This document shows positions 53,582 to 62,273 of a DNA stretch of 64,000 bases, piece after piece. This DNA comes from Lentimicrobiaceae bacterium (lineage in GTDB: Bacteria > Bacteroidota > Bacteroidia > Bacteroidales > JAGONC01), in assembly GCA_017993235.1 (NCBI GenBank), contig JAGONC010000002.1, forward strand, positions 108,683 to 172,682. Reading direction: 5' to 3'. The notes beneath the pieces are model-generated. The model did not search any database. It was not told the origin of the DNA and saw only the letters and a list, made by a program, of their open reading frames with translations. Numbering within the stretch: position 1 is the stretch's first letter; every line of letters begins with the position of its first letter. The translations under genes were made by a program, and so were the position numbers.

Positions 53582-53935
53582 CTATTCGCAATCGATCGTA
53601 ATCATGATCCTATTATTCCGTTTGCTCATCTGATGAATCGTCCACGCAATCAGCTCCTTTCCCGTGCCCGTTTCACTTGTGATCAGGACTGCCGAGTTAG
53701 TACCGGTAACCTGTTTTGTAAGCTCCTTTACCCGCTTCATACTCGGGCTATGTGCAATGATACCGGAATGCAAAATGCCGGGCAGGATCAGATCCTTGAG
53801 AAAGATGTTCTCCTCTTTGACCTGTTTTTTTAATGGTCCCACTTCCTGCATGGCCTGCTGTAATTTCAAATCAGCCTGTCTGTGTTCCATACTATCCCGG
53901 CCATTCACCTGTATTTTATTAGTGATATCCACCAA
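53582..53935 (-). pseudogene. Relic of a PAS/sigma-54-dependent activator
   Basis: Only a stump of an NtrC-type activator remains: a PAS-like end and coiled linker (VDITNK, QADLKLQQAMQEV) followed by AHSPSMKRVKELTKQV and the Walker A region LITSETGTGKELIAWTIHQM (the normal GESGTGKE has Ser for Gly). The frame stops right after ITIDCE, where the family would read VNCAAL, so the rest of the AAA domain and the DNA-binding part are gone. In the same frame a PAS-like tail (YGWRAT) extends upstream to about 53965. It sits between the accC-like gene and tRNA-Arg. Confidence 0.75.
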
Positions 53936-53984
53936 CGTGGCCCGCCAACCATATACGAAATACTGAATACTGAATCCATAAATC

Positions 53985-54013
53985 AGCAGCGCTCTGAAAT
54001 TCAGAGCGCTGCT
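53985..54013. terminator. Perfect 14-bp hairpin at the 3' end of tRNA-Arg
   Basis: AGCAGCGCTCTGAA, one base, then TTCAGAGCGCTGCT: a 29-base perfect inverted repeat that abuts, and shares its last base with, the CCA end of the tRNA. It may be a terminator or an RNA-processing signal, but no T-run follows. Confidence 0.5.
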
Positions 54014-54089
54014 GGTGATCCCGGAGGGACTCGAACCCCCAACTTTCAGAACCGGAATCTGACGTTCTGTCCAATTGAACTACGGGACC
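54013..54089 (-). tRNA. tRNA-Arg (anticodon CCG)
   Basis: Read on the minus strand: acceptor 5' GGTCCCG pairs with CGGGATC, D-arm GTTC/GAAC, anticodon stem TCAGA/TCTGA with loop TTCCGGT and anticodon CCG, T-arm GGGGG-TTCGAGT-CCCTC, discriminator A, encoded CCA at 54015-54013. It decodes CGG. It is followed by a perfect hairpin and flanked by a GA/CT cassette. Confidence 0.95.
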
Positions 54090-54132
54090 GGCGGGAAAGA
54101 GAATCTTTGGGGACAAAGATAAGACATTTTTT

Positions 54133-54223
54133 GAGAGGAGAGAGGAGAAAGGAGAGAGGAGAAAGGAGAAATACTTTATAATTATCTCTCATCTCTCATT
54201 TCTCCTCTCTCCTATCTCCTTTC
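54133..54223. repeat. GA/CT inverted-repeat cassette upstream of tRNA-Arg
   Basis: A purine arm (54133-54171) of GAGAGGAGA and GGAGAAA words faces a pyrimidine arm (54184-54223) across a short A/T-rich loop. The pyrimidine arm includes the stop codon and last codons of the four-helix-bundle gene, whose C-terminal residues GDRREEK come from it. Confidence 0.8.
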
Positions 54224-54567
54224 AGAGCCAGATTGTGTTTGGCAGTTTTTATACTCACGACAAAAATGGCAATAAGCTCATTGCACTCTCCTATGGCACT
54301 TATCAGGTTATCTGTATTATTTAGAATTCCCGCTTTTTGGATGATCCTGAGATTCAACTCGGTTTCGCGCAATTCCTTCAGTATGATATTCATTTTATGA
54401 ATAAAATCACGCTTTGATTCAGCCTCAAGTGCCTCTCCGAAATTTAATGCCACCGAGGCTCCAGAACGCTCAAGCTGCCCTGTCAGATTCTTCCCATAAC
54501 TGGTCCTGTATAATTGTCTTGACAGTTCAATCAGTAAGACCGTAAAATTAACAAGCCTCTCCTTCAC
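54196..54567 (-). CDS. Four-helix-bundle (23S rRNA intervening-sequence family) protein
   Basis: A 123-residue helical protein of the family named after proteins encoded in intervening sequences of 23S rRNA genes but also found free in genomes. It shows LIELSRQLYRTSYGKNLTGQL, SGASVALNFGEALEA and ILKELRETELNLRIIQKAG; these long amphipathic helices form the four-helix bundle. Its function is unknown and it has no rRNA nearby. The last residues derive from the GA/CT cassette, so the natural end may have been altered. Confidence 0.8.
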   Translation of the reverse strand: MKERLVNFTVLLIELSRQLYRTSYGKNLTGQLERSGASVALNFGEALEAESKRDFIHKMNIILKELRETELNLRIIQKAGILNNTDNLISAIGECNELIAIFVVSIKTAKHNLALKGDRREEK

Positions 54568-54644
54568 CGTATATGGATTTTCTATTATGTTAATCCCAAA
54601 ATCCCCAAAACGTTACCCAATTAATGATTATATTTTTTAAAAGT

Positions 54645-54684
54645 ATTTCTCCTCTCTTCTCTCCCCTTTCTCCTCTCTCCTCTC
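54645..54684. repeat. CT-rich tract (half cassette)
   Basis: A pyrimidine run of CTCCTCTC and CCCCTTTCTCC words upstream of fbaA, equal to the CT arm of the cassettes but with no GA partner. The rest of the 170-base spacer is A/T-rich with nothing I can name besides the promoter box. Confidence 0.6.
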
Positions 54685-54694
54685 AAAAAATGTC

Positions 54695-54702
54695 TATTTT
54701 TG
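54695..54702 (+). promoter_or_regulatory. Putative -7 box of fbaA
   Basis: TATTTTTG matches TAnnTTTG and lies 36 bases before the ATG at 54739. The CT-rich tract occupies the place of the -33 element. Confidence 0.42.
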
Positions 54703-54738
54703 CACACAAAATCGATTTATCCATTAAAAGATTACAAC

Positions 54739-55818
54739 ATGTCAACGAAAATATCCAACTCAATAGCGCCCGGCGTGGTTACCGGCTCCGCCGTGCAGGA
54801 GATCTTCCGCGTTGCAAAGGCCAATCATTTCGCTCTTCCTGCCGTGAACGTGGTAGGATCCAACTCTGTGAATGCAGTGCTGGAAGCCGCCAGGACCGTC
54901 AACTCCCCCGTCATCATCCAGTTCTCCAACGGCGGAGGGGAGTTTTTTGCAGGTAAGGGACTGTCCAATGACGGGCAACGCGCTGCTGTCATCGGCACTG
55001 TCTCGGGCGCACACCATATCCACATGGTCGCTGCCATGTACGGGATCCCGGTCATCGTCCATACCGACCATGCAGCAAAAAAGCTGCTGCCCTGGATCGA
55101 CGGACTGCTCTCGGCAGGTGAGGAATTCTTTCAGAAGAACGGCTACCCGCTGTTCAGCTCCCACATGATCGACCTGTCGGAAGAACCGCTGCACGAAAAT
55201 ATTGAGATCAGCAAGCGCTACCTGGAACGGATGAGCAAAATGGGTATGACCCTGGAGATCGAGCTGGGCGTGACGGGTGGCGAGGAAGACGGTGTGGACA
55301 ATACAGGAGTGGACAGTTCCCGCCTCTATACCCAGCCCGAAAACGTGGCCTATGCTTATGAGGAGCTCATGAAGGTGAGCGACCGGTTCACCATCGCTGC
55401 CTCGTTCGGCAATGTCCACGGCGTGTACAAGCCCGGTAATGTGAAACTGGAACCGATCATCCTGCACAACTCCCAGATCTATATCCAGAAAAAATTCAAT
55501 ACAGCACCCAACCCGGTGAACTTTGTGTTCCATGGTGGTTCTGGTTCGGAACCTGAAAAGATCAAAGAAGCGATCAGCTACGGGGTGATCAAGATGAACA
55601 TCGATACCGATACGCAGTGGGCATACTGGGCTGGGGTGAAACAGTACTACGAGACCAATAAGGGCTACCTGCAGGGTCAGATCGGTAATCCCGAGGGTGA
55701 GGACAAGCCCAACAAAAAGTACTATGATCCGCGCAAATGGCTGCGCGACGGCGAAAAAGCCATGGTCGGGAGACTGAAACAGGCGTTCGAAGATCTAAAC
55801 TGCGTCGATCGTTTTTGA
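54739..55818 (+). CDS. fbaA: Fructose-bisphosphate aldolase, class II
   Basis: Zinc aldolase of glycolysis and gluconeogenesis. The ATG at 54739 (MSTKISNSIAPGVVTGSAVQ) gives 359 residues, the exact length of the E. coli FbaA type; a short upstream extension lies over the promoter region. Zinc ligands are in HTDHAAKK and VHGVYKPGNVKL (His), with FVFHGGSGS for the last one; NVVGSNSVNAVLEAA is also typical. Its stop lies inside a GA/CT cassette that reaches the convergent USP gene. Confidence 0.95.
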   Translation: MSTKISNSIAPGVVTGSAVQEIFRVAKANHFALPAVNVVGSNSVNAVLEAARTVNSPVIIQFSNGGGEFFAGKGLSNDGQRAAVIGTVSGAHHIHMVAAMYGIPVIVHTDHAAKKLLPWIDGLLSAGEEFFQKNGYPLFSSHMIDLSEEPLHENIEISKRYLERMSKMGMTLEIELGVTGGEEDGVDNTGVDSSRLYTQPENVAYAYEELMKVSDRFTIAASFGNVHGVYKPGNVKLEPIILHNSQIYIQKKFNTAPNPVNFVFHGGSGSEPEKIKEAISYGVIKMNIDTDTQWAYWAGVKQYYETNKGYLQGQIGNPEGEDKPNKKYYDPRKWLRDGEKAMVGRLKQAFEDLNCVDRF

Positions 55819-55887
55819 AATGAGAAAGGAGAGATAATTTTTAATGTATTTCTCCTCTCTCCTCTCTCCTCTCTCCTCTCTCATTTC
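55817..55887. repeat. GA/CT inverted-repeat cassette between fbaA and a USP gene
   Basis: The arms GAAATGAGAAAGGAGAGA (55817-55834) and TCTCTCCTCTCTCATTTC (55870-55887) pair at 17 of 18 positions, with an A/T-rich loop and extra CT run between. It spans the whole spacer of two convergent genes, starting in the fbaA stop codon, so a bidirectional terminator role is possible. Confidence 0.85.
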
Positions 55888-55891
55888 AACG

Positions 55892-56743
55892 TCACTTGCT
55901 CCGCATGAACTCGATCGAATGAATGCTCATCACCGGAATGGGTGAGTGATTGACCATCTGCTGCGCATAGGGGCCCAGCCAGAGATTCTTCGTCGTCTTT
56001 TCCTGTTCGGTCATAATCGAGATGAGATTCGCATCAACCTTCAGCGCATATTCGATGGTGGCATATGTAATATTGCCTTCCACCTCCAGCGGTTCGATTT
56101 TATAACGTATCTCATTCTCCTTCAGGTATTTAGCAACCTGTTCCGAATATTTTTTTATCGTATGGCGAACCGTTTCCACCTGGGTGGAGTACAGTGGCAG
56201 GACAATGATCTCTGCATTGAAATACTTGGCCAGCAAGGCGGTTGTGGAAACCTTCTGGCGCGTTTCCGGCGTACTGTCAAGGGGTAGCACGATCCTTGTC
56301 AGGTCGCGCTTAATGTTGACGCCTCCCCGGATCGTGATCACCGGGCATTTTGCGGATGAAACGATCTTCTGGGCGTTACTGCCGATCCAGAACTCCTCGA
56401 TGCCTGAGGAACCGTGCGTTCCCACAACGATCAGAAAAGCCTTTTCTTCTTCGGCAAATCCGACAATCTCACGGTATACCTTTCCGTCTTTTATAACGTA
56501 ACTGATGGTTCCCGTCGGAAGCTGGCGCTGAAATTGCCTGATCATCTCCTCAAAGGTCTGCCTGGCATCCATAATAGCTGCCTCTGGATCCTTCAGGGCA
56601 ACCGACCGTTCCTGGTAGGCTTTGTTGACCCAGATCATTTTCAGATCCGAATCTGACCGGCGGGCTATCGAAAGAGCATGCTCAAATGCGTTGATTGAAC
56701 AATCTGAAAAATCAACCGCGACAACGATCACCTTTTTTTTCAT
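55892..56743 (-). CDS. Universal stress protein, two USP domains
   Basis: A 283-residue tandem UspA-type protein. Start at ATG 56743 (MKKKVIVVAVDFSDCSINA). The first domain ends with LIVVGTHGSSGIEEFWIGSNAQKIV and the second has the related ISIMTEQEKTTKNLWLGPYAQQMV, a pattern of nucleotide-binding residues that is degenerate in the second half. It may bind ATP or another ligand in stress response; nothing more can be said. A second, similar USP lies 650 bases away with a SPOR protein between. Confidence 0.88.
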   Translation of the reverse strand: MKKKVIVVAVDFSDCSINAFEHALSIARRSDSDLKMIWVNKAYQERSVALKDPEAAIMDARQTFEEMIRQFQRQLPTGTISYVIKDGKVYREIVGFAEEEKAFLIVVGTHGSSGIEEFWIGSNAQKIVSSAKCPVITIRGGVNIKRDLTRIVLPLDSTPETRQKVSTTALLAKYFNAEIIVLPLYSTQVETVRHTIKKYSEQVAKYLKENEIRYKIEPLEVEGNITYATIEYALKVDANLISIMTEQEKTTKNLWLGPYAQQMVNHSPIPVMSIHSIEFMRSK

Positions 56744-56830
56744 AGTAAGGGTGTGTTTTAGAATCATGAAGATTAAGGTGCTAATATACGAAAAGAAATA
56801 GGATTATGCAAATGGAATTTTTTAACTAAA

Positions 56831-56930
56831 GTAGCTGGCAGTAGGCCGGAGGCGGGAGGTGGGAGGCGGTTTTGGAATTTTGAAATTGGAATTTGTTTGG
56901 AATTTGGTGCTTGTGATTTGGGATTTTTAT
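56831..56930. repeat. GGCAGTAGGC and TTGGAATTTGG spacer repeats
   Basis: 56831-56870 holds GGCAGTAGGCCGG and GGAGGTGGGAGGCGG words. 56871-56930 holds TTGGAATTT, TTTGGAATTTGGTGCTTG and ATTTGGGATTT, the same phrase as at 59551-59690 and, reversed, 63637-63700. Confidence 0.75.
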
Positions 56931-56942
56931 CTGCCATAGCAA

Positions 56943-57380
56943 TTAATCTATCTTTGGCAGGTTAATCTGATCCCTTATGAGAAAAGCGTTGGGAAAATCG
57001 GGTTTGATGCGTTTTAAAAAACCTTCTGCTTCCATGCGCGTGCGAAAATCCCCTGCCCTGACACGATAGTACGGTTCATTGAAAGAAACATAAACGGCGA
57101 TGGTTGAATCCGGTGTCCTGCTTAAAAACTCATCCCTGACACGGTAGGCATTGCTGCGGGAATAGTTGCCCGCATCAAAGAAGATCTGGATGCGATACCC
57201 ATCCAGGGTCTGATTCGACCGGTTAAGGGCAACATGCTTTTGCAACAACTCATTCACACGATTGTCCTGTACAATTTCAAGATGTCCTTCCTTAGCCGGC
57301 TCCTGTTGAGCTTTCGCCACCTGCACAGATGGACCCAGCACCATCACATAAAGAAATAATATTACAATGCTGTATCGCAT
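56943..57380 (-). CDS. SPOR domain protein, secreted
   Basis: A 145-residue protein with a signal peptide (end near 24, VAKAQQ) and a C-terminal SPOR domain of about 75 residues: DGYRIQIFFDAGNYSRSNAYR, VYVSFNEPYYRVRAGDFRTR and AEGFLKRIKPDFPNAFLIRD. SPOR domains bind denuded peptidoglycan at division sites. It lies 13 bases after a USP gene and 199 bases before another on the same strand, so it may be cotranscribed with the first. Confidence 0.85.
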   Translation of the reverse strand: MRYSIVILFLYVMVLGPSVQVAKAQQEPAKEGHLEIVQDNRVNELLQKHVALNRSNQTLDGYRIQIFFDAGNYSRSNAYRVRDEFLSRTPDSTIAVYVSFNEPYYRVRAGDFRTRMEAEGFLKRIKPDFPNAFLIRDQINLPKID

Positions 57381-57393
57381 AAGGGGAATAACG

Positions 57394-58236
57394 TCATTTT
57401 GATTTCATTATTTCATTGGGATTGATCGTAAGTACGGGTACGGGTGAATTATTCACCATGTGCTGGGCATACTGGCCCAATAACACGTTTGTGAGGCTTG
57501 TTTCCTGATCTGTAACGATGGAAATCAGTTCAGCCCTGACGCGTTCGGCATACTCCAGCGTTGAGAGACTTACGTTTTCGGCGATCCTGGCGTCCTGGGT
57601 AAAAGAAATCTTTGCCTGGGTGAATTGTTTGATGATCTCATCCACAGAATGATCCACCTTCTGGTTCAAGGCTTTCAGCGGCGTTGAATATAAGGAGAAG
57701 ATATGAACCGTTGCACCAAATATCGTTGCCATCAGGGCCGTGAAAGGTACTTTCTGACAGGAATTACGGGTTTCATCGATCGGCAGTACAATGTTATGGA
57801 TACCGTGGGAGAAATCGAATTGCGGCCTGATCGTTATCACAGGACAGGGAGAGTTGGTGACGATCCGGTAAGCATTGCTGCCAATCATGTACTCATCAAA
57901 ACCGCTCACACCGTGAGTGCCGGTCACAATAAGTGTTGCTTCCACCTGCCGGGCCAGCTGGGCAATTTCATAATACACCTTCCCCTTACGCTGTTTAAAG
58001 GTCAGCTCACCTTCCTTCAGCAGTTCCTTGCTGTTCTCCGCGATTTCCTCCAGGTTCCTTCTGGCCTCTTCCCTTGCATCATATGCAGATTCCGTAAATA
58101 TACTATCTCCCGAAAGGAGATTGTCAACCCAGACCATAATGACACGGGATTTCATTCGATTGGCCAGGTAAATTGCATATTTCAATGCATGCAGGGAAGT
58201 TTTTGAAAAATCAATGGCGACGATGATAGGATTCAT
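57394..58236 (-). CDS. Universal stress protein, two USP domains
   Basis: A 280-residue relative of the USP at 55892. MNPIIVAIDFSKTSLHALKYA starts the first domain; LIVTGTHGVSGFDEYMIGSNAYRIV ends it, with the ATP-binding GTHG-8-G(N) type spacing, and the second domain ends VLLGQYAQHMVNNSPVPVLTI. Both USPs share the pattern of an intact first and degenerate second half. Probably ATP-binding stress regulators; partner unknown. The spacer upstream to ruvB contains the third REP-like copy and a TGCCTAC array. Confidence 0.88.
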   Translation of the reverse strand: MNPIIVAIDFSKTSLHALKYAIYLANRMKSRVIMVWVDNLLSGDSIFTESAYDAREEARRNLEEIAENSKELLKEGELTFKQRKGKVYYEIAQLARQVEATLIVTGTHGVSGFDEYMIGSNAYRIVTNSPCPVITIRPQFDFSHGIHNIVLPIDETRNSCQKVPFTALMATIFGATVHIFSLYSTPLKALNQKVDHSVDEIIKQFTQAKISFTQDARIAENVSLSTLEYAERVRAELISIVTDQETSLTNVLLGQYAQHMVNNSPVPVLTINPNEIMKSK

Positions 58237-58306
58237 GAACGAAAGCTTTTGGTGCTAAATTAAAAATTAATACGAAATTGAGATAAAATAACGGAGAAAA
58301 TAATTG

Positions 58307-58370
58307 GGTCATTCATGGTCATTGGCTCGGCGCCTTAAGGTGCCTCGCGTTATTTATGGTTATTCGTGGT
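58307..58370. repeat. REP-like hairpin element, third copy
   Basis: GGTCATTCATGGTCATT, GCTC and TCGCGTTATTTATGGT flank the stem GGCGCC-TTAA-GGTGCC (one G-T wobble). The same flanks as in the copies at 23733 and 23781 but a different stem sequence that still pairs. The next 45 bases are A/T-rich with variants of TTATTCGTGG. Confidence 0.75.
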
Positions 58371-58415
58371 TTATTGGGATTTATTGATGATATTTGTGGT
58401 AAATTATGATTACTA

Positions 58416-58499
<84 letters not shown>

Positions 58500-58514
58500 T
58501 GATAAGAAACGACC

Positions 58515-59537
58515 ATGAACGAAAACCTTGATGCATCGGGCCAACAGCTAACGCAAGCTGAACGGGAGATGGAACGGGAGCTTCGGCCCCCCGACTTTAA
58601 TAGTTTCGCCGGTCAGACCAACGTGGTGGAAAACCTCAGGATCTTCGTGGCGGCTGCACGACAGCGGGGGGATGCACTGGACCATGTCCTACTGCACGGC
58701 CCGCCGGGATTGGGAAAGACAACCCTGGCCTACATCATTGCAAATGAAATGGGTGTCCATATCAGGATCTCATCAGGTCCCGTGATCGATAAACCCGGCG
58801 ATCTGGCCGGTTTGCTGACCAACATGGAAGCAAACGATGTACTGTTCATCGATGAGATCCACCGGCTGAGCCCGGTGGTGGAAGAGTACCTCTATTCGGC
58901 CATGGAGGATTATCGAATCGACATCATGATCGATACCGGGCCGAGTGCACGCAGTGTCCAGCTCAAACTGAATCCGTTCACCCTGATCGGTGCCACCACC
59001 CGGTCAGGCCTGCTGACCGCACCCCTGCGGTCAAGGTTTGGCATCAACTCCCGGCTTTCGTATTATGACATGGCTACCCTTGAGCATATCGTACTTCGTT
59101 CAGCTACGATCCTCAAGACCAAGATCACCGGCGAAGCCACCGGTGAGATCGCCCGCCGCAGCCGCGGCACCCCGAGAATCGCCAACCTGCTGCTGCGCCG
59201 CATCCGCGACTTCGCCCAAATCAAGAGCGACGGCACCATCGATATCGAAATCACCCGCTATGCTCTCCAGGCACTGAATGTGGATAAAAACGGTCTGGAC
59301 GAAATGGATAATCGTATCCTGTCAACGATCATCCATAAGTTCAAAGGAGGACCGGTGGGTATATCCACTATTTCAACCGCTGTCGGAGAAGAAGCAGAAA
59401 CCCTGGAAGAAGTGTACGAGCCGTTCCTGATCCAGGAAGGATACCTGATGCGGACACCGAGAGGAAGACAGGTAACGGAGAAAGCGCTGAAACACCTTGG
59501 GATATTACCGGAAAGTGCTCAGCAACAACTGTTTTGA
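58515..59537 (+). CDS. ruvB: Holliday junction helicase RuvB
   Basis: AAA+ motor of branch migration, 340 residues. Walker [10 protein letters not shown] (62-70), Walker B FIDEIHR (111-117), sensor region [19 protein letters not shown]-like (GATTRSGLL) and the winged helix end ([20 protein letters not shown]). Complete. Its RuvA partner is 16 kb away on the other strand. A tandem 7-bp array immediately upstream may influence its expression. Confidence 0.97.
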   Translation: MNENLDASGQQLTQAEREMERELRPPDFNSFAGQTNVVENLRIFVAAARQRGDALDHVLLHGPPGLGKTTLAYIIANEMGVHIRISSGPVIDKPGDLAGLLTNMEANDVLFIDEIHRLSPVVEEYLYSAMEDYRIDIMIDTGPSARSVQLKLNPFTLIGATTRSGLLTAPLRSRFGINSRLSYYDMATLEHIVLRSATILKTKITGEATGEIARRSRGTPRIANLLLRRIRDFAQIKSDGTIDIEITRYALQALNVDKNGLDEMDNRILSTIIHKFKGGPVGISTISTAVGEEAETLEEVYEPFLIQEGYLMRTPRGRQVTEKALKHLGILPESAQQQLF

Positions 59538-59550
59538 CAACATCATCATA

Positions 59551-59690
59551 TAAATCCCAAATTCCAGGATCCAAAATCCAAACAAATTCCAGGATCAAAA
59601 TTCCAAAAATTTTTCCGATAATGGATTTTGGTTTTTGTGAGTTGTGATTTGTTTGGAATTTGGTGCTTGGGATTTGGGATTTATTAAGTT
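59551..59690. repeat. AATTCC/GGAATTTGG inverted repeat spacer
   Basis: Left part (59552-59600) has AAATCCCAAATTCCAGGATC-type words; right part (59622-59690) has ATTTTGG, TTTGGAATTTGGTGCTTGGG and ATTTGGGATTT, which are reverse complements of the left words. The whole spacer could fold back on itself. It is the fullest copy of the family also at 56871 and 63637. Confidence 0.75.
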
Positions 59691-59701
59691 CATATACTCG
59701 T

Positions 59702-60637
59702 ATGAATTTTGATATAACCCCAATGATCAAGCAACTCGCCACCAAGTTGGGATTTTTTGCCTGCGGCATTTCCAGAGCAGAATCCCTCACTGTTGAGCAT
59801 GAGAGGCTGAAGAAATGGGTAGCTGAAGAGCTTCATGGCGATATGAATTACCTTGCCTGGCATACTGAAAAGCGTTCAGATCCGCGGCAGGTACTGGAAA
59901 ACGCACGGTCGGTCATCTCCCTGCTTTACAATTACAATCCTGCCCATCCCCTTCCTGAAGCCAACAACCTGCGTATTGCACGCTATGCCGCCGGTAAAGA
60001 TTATCATGTTGTGATAAAACAAAAATTGGATCTGTTGATTGGGGCGCTGAAACAATGGTGCGCCGGGGCATCTGCCGTCGGATTTGTGGATGTGGCCCCT
60101 GTCATGGAAAAGGCGCTCGCCCAGCGAGCCGGACTGGGATGGATAGGGAAAAATATGCTGCTGATACACCCGCAGAGCGGATCCTATTTCTTTATCGGAG
60201 ATATCATCACCGATGTGGAACTTGAGGTTGACAAACCCCATCCTGACCAATGCGGCGACTGCCGCCGGTGCCTCGATGCCTGCCCAACCGGAGCACTCAC
60301 CGCTCCTTACCGGTTGGATGCACGGCGGTGCATTTCGTACCTGACCAACTCGTACAGGGGAGAATTGCCGACGCAGCTGCAACCCGGATTCCAGTTGCGC
60401 ATCTACGGCTGTGACGCCTGCCAGGAAGCATGCCCGTACAACCGGTTCGCGATTCCCAATCCTGCACCCGAACTGATTCCTGTTCCCGGATTGATGGCGA
60501 TGAACCGTACGCACTGGCAAAAACTGACGGAAAAAGAATTCCATGAGCTATTTGAAAATTCCACGGTAAAAAAAATAACCTATCCGATGCTGAAAAGAAA
60601 TATTGATTTTGTTTGTGGTACAACGCAGAGGCTATGA
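59702..60637 (+). CDS. queG: Epoxyqueuosine reductase QueG
   Basis: Last step of queuosine synthesis in tRNA (epoxyqueuosine to queuosine), an enzyme using cobalamin and two 4Fe-4S clusters. The start is ATG 59702 (MNFDITPMIKQLATKLGFFA); 311 residues. Ferredoxin-type cysteine motifs CGDCRRCLDACPTGAL and CDACQEACPYNRF are visible, as is ARYAAGKDYHVVIKQKL and RAGLGWIGKNMLL. The clusters link it to the SUF pathway in the same window. The following secreted-protein gene begins right after. Confidence 0.95.
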   Translation: MNFDITPMIKQLATKLGFFACGISRAESLTVEHERLKKWVAEELHGDMNYLAWHTEKRSDPRQVLENARSVISLLYNYNPAHPLPEANNLRIARYAAGKDYHVVIKQKLDLLIGALKQWCAGASAVGFVDVAPVMEKALAQRAGLGWIGKNMLLIHPQSGSYFFIGDIITDVELEVDKPHPDQCGDCRRCLDACPTGALTAPYRLDARRCISYLTNSYRGELPTQLQPGFQLRIYGCDACQEACPYNRFAIPNPAPELIPVPGLMAMNRTHWQKLTEKEFHELFENSTVKKITYPMLKRNIDFVCGTTQRL

Positions 60638-60644
60638 TCATGGC

Positions 60645-62273
60645 ATGGCCCTCAAAAATCCTTCAGGAATGAGCCTGTTAAAGTTTATAGACCAAATCCT
60701 GGTAAATATCCGCCTCCTTGCGGTACTGTGCCTGATGGATATTTTTGCTTCGTTTTGCATTCCCGTCAATGCACAGCCTATAAGCCAGATCCGGATGGGT
60801 GATCCGTTTACGCTGAAAAATACTTACCTGTATCCAAAGCTTTTTCTGGATGCTGGCACCTACTTTCTTCTCTCCTTCCGGAATCCTGATTTTATGCTGG
60901 ATAAAGAGGGAGCAACTGACTTTGCGATCGAATCTTTTAACACGGATCTTCACCACACCATAACATATCCTGTGACAGGTTCACTGAAAGAGTTTCATAA
61001 GCTGGAGCCCCTTTTCCTGGATTATCATGAAGGCTCCTTCTACATTTTTGCCACTGAAGCTTCTGTCAGCACAGGTACAGCCCGAAGCCTGGTTTTCCGG
61101 CTGAATTCACGGGGTGATATGCTGGGCCAGCCTGTCATTCTGGGTGAAATTTCCGACCTGGATAAATCCACGGAAGTTCTTTACGCGGAAAAAGAAGACA
61201 CCTACTTCCATGTTACCGGATTTTATGAGGATTCTGCCCGGGTTTTTCTTTATACACAACAATACCCTGCTCAGGGTCAGACCACTACCAAACTAATGGT
61301 CAAAGTACTGGATACCCATCTGACACCGGTGCGGCATAAAATCCTGAATCTCTCCGTTCCACCGGAATACTGCGAATTTTCCGACATTCTGATGGCCAGG
61401 GGAGAACTCTTTTTCATCCTGACGATTCAACTGCCTTTTGAAGATAAAGTGTTCAAACTGGTCACCTACAATTTTGATAAGGATGAGCTGAACTATTTTG
61501 ATTTTTCCATTGAAGGTAAGAAAATCCATACCCTGGAAACGGTCAGGCTCGAAAAGGGAAATATCATGATCCGGGGCCTTTATGCGGAGCCTGATTCCAA
61601 AGAGGAGGTTGATGGATCACTCTACTTCCTGTTCGACACCGACAACCAGACACTGCTTTCGACCGGATCAGCCCTGATCCCTGCTGAGCCGGGCAGGGTA
61701 CCCGCGAACGAACTGGTTCATCTGCAGATCAGGGAATCGTACATACGGTCAAACGGGGATGTGGTAATCATCTCCGAACTCTACTGGACCGAAGTCATCA
61801 GCTTTTCCGACTCGGAAGGAAAACTCTACCTCAGGCCCTATTACCATTCGGATGATCTGCTGATCATGTCTTTTACACAAACAGGCGACGTGAAGTGGCA
61901 TTCCTGGATACCCAGGGAATTTGCTGCAAGTACGGAGGAGATGCTGGGATTTCATTCGCTGATGTCCGACACGACTCTTTACATTATATACAATGATCAC
62001 CCTGATAATGTTCAGGTCTACGACGCCGGGCGGATCAAACGGATCAAAGGTAATTTTATTCCGGTACTGGCAACGGTCGACACGGAAACCGGTGTTTACC
62101 ATAAAAACGCATTTAGCGATCCGTCGGGCAGGAAATACGATCTGCTCTTTAAAAAGGAATATACCCGTAATGTATCCCCGGGGTCAATGATCTGGATCAT
62201 GACCAATGGATCAGGCTACCTTGCAAGGATTACTTTTCAAAATGCAGGAACGTCCAGTAAAGAGAAAAATTAA
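60645..62273 (+). CDS. Uncharacterised exported protein
   Basis: A protein of about 540 residues that I do not recognise. Possible starts are ATG 60645 (MALKNPSGMSLLKF) and 60669 (MSLLKFIDQILVNIRLLAVL); in both a hydrophobic signal (LLAVLCLMDIFASFCIPVNA) ends near AQPIS, so it is exported. The rest is rich in beta-strand-type residues with acidic patches, aromatic-Gly turns and no obvious catalytic motif. Its 3' end overlaps the 3' end of the convergent barrel gene by 44 bases. It could be a propeller-like surface or periplasmic protein, but that is a guess. Confidence 0.7.
   Translation: MALKNPSGMSLLKFIDQILVNIRLLAVLCLMDIFASFCIPVNAQPISQIRMGDPFTLKNTYLYPKLFLDAGTYFLLSFRNPDFMLDKEGATDFAIESFNTDLHHTITYPVTGSLKEFHKLEPLFLDYHEGSFYIFATEASVSTGTARSLVFRLNSRGDMLGQPVILGEISDLDKSTEVLYAEKEDTYFHVTGFYEDSARVFLYTQQYPAQGQTTTKLMVKVLDTHLTPVRHKILNLSVPPEYCEFSDILMARGELFFILTIQLPFEDKVFKLVTYNFDKDELNYFDFSIEGKKIHTLETVRLEKGNIMIRGLYAEPDSKEEVDGSLYFLFDTDNQTLLSTGSALIPAEPGRVPANELVHLQIRESYIRSNGDVVIISELYWTEVISFSDSEGKLYLRPYYHSDDLLIMSFTQTGDVKWHSWIPREFAASTEEMLGFHSLMSDTTLYIIYNDHPDNVQVYDAGRIKRIKGNFIPVLATVDTETGVYHKNAFSDPSGRKYDLLFKKEYTRNVSPGSMIWIMTNGSGYLARITFQNAGTSSKEKN

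Noticed and set aside
53919-54116. Short open frame across tRNA-Arg
   Set aside because: It runs through the tRNA gene and the hairpin; the conserved structure explains the sequence.
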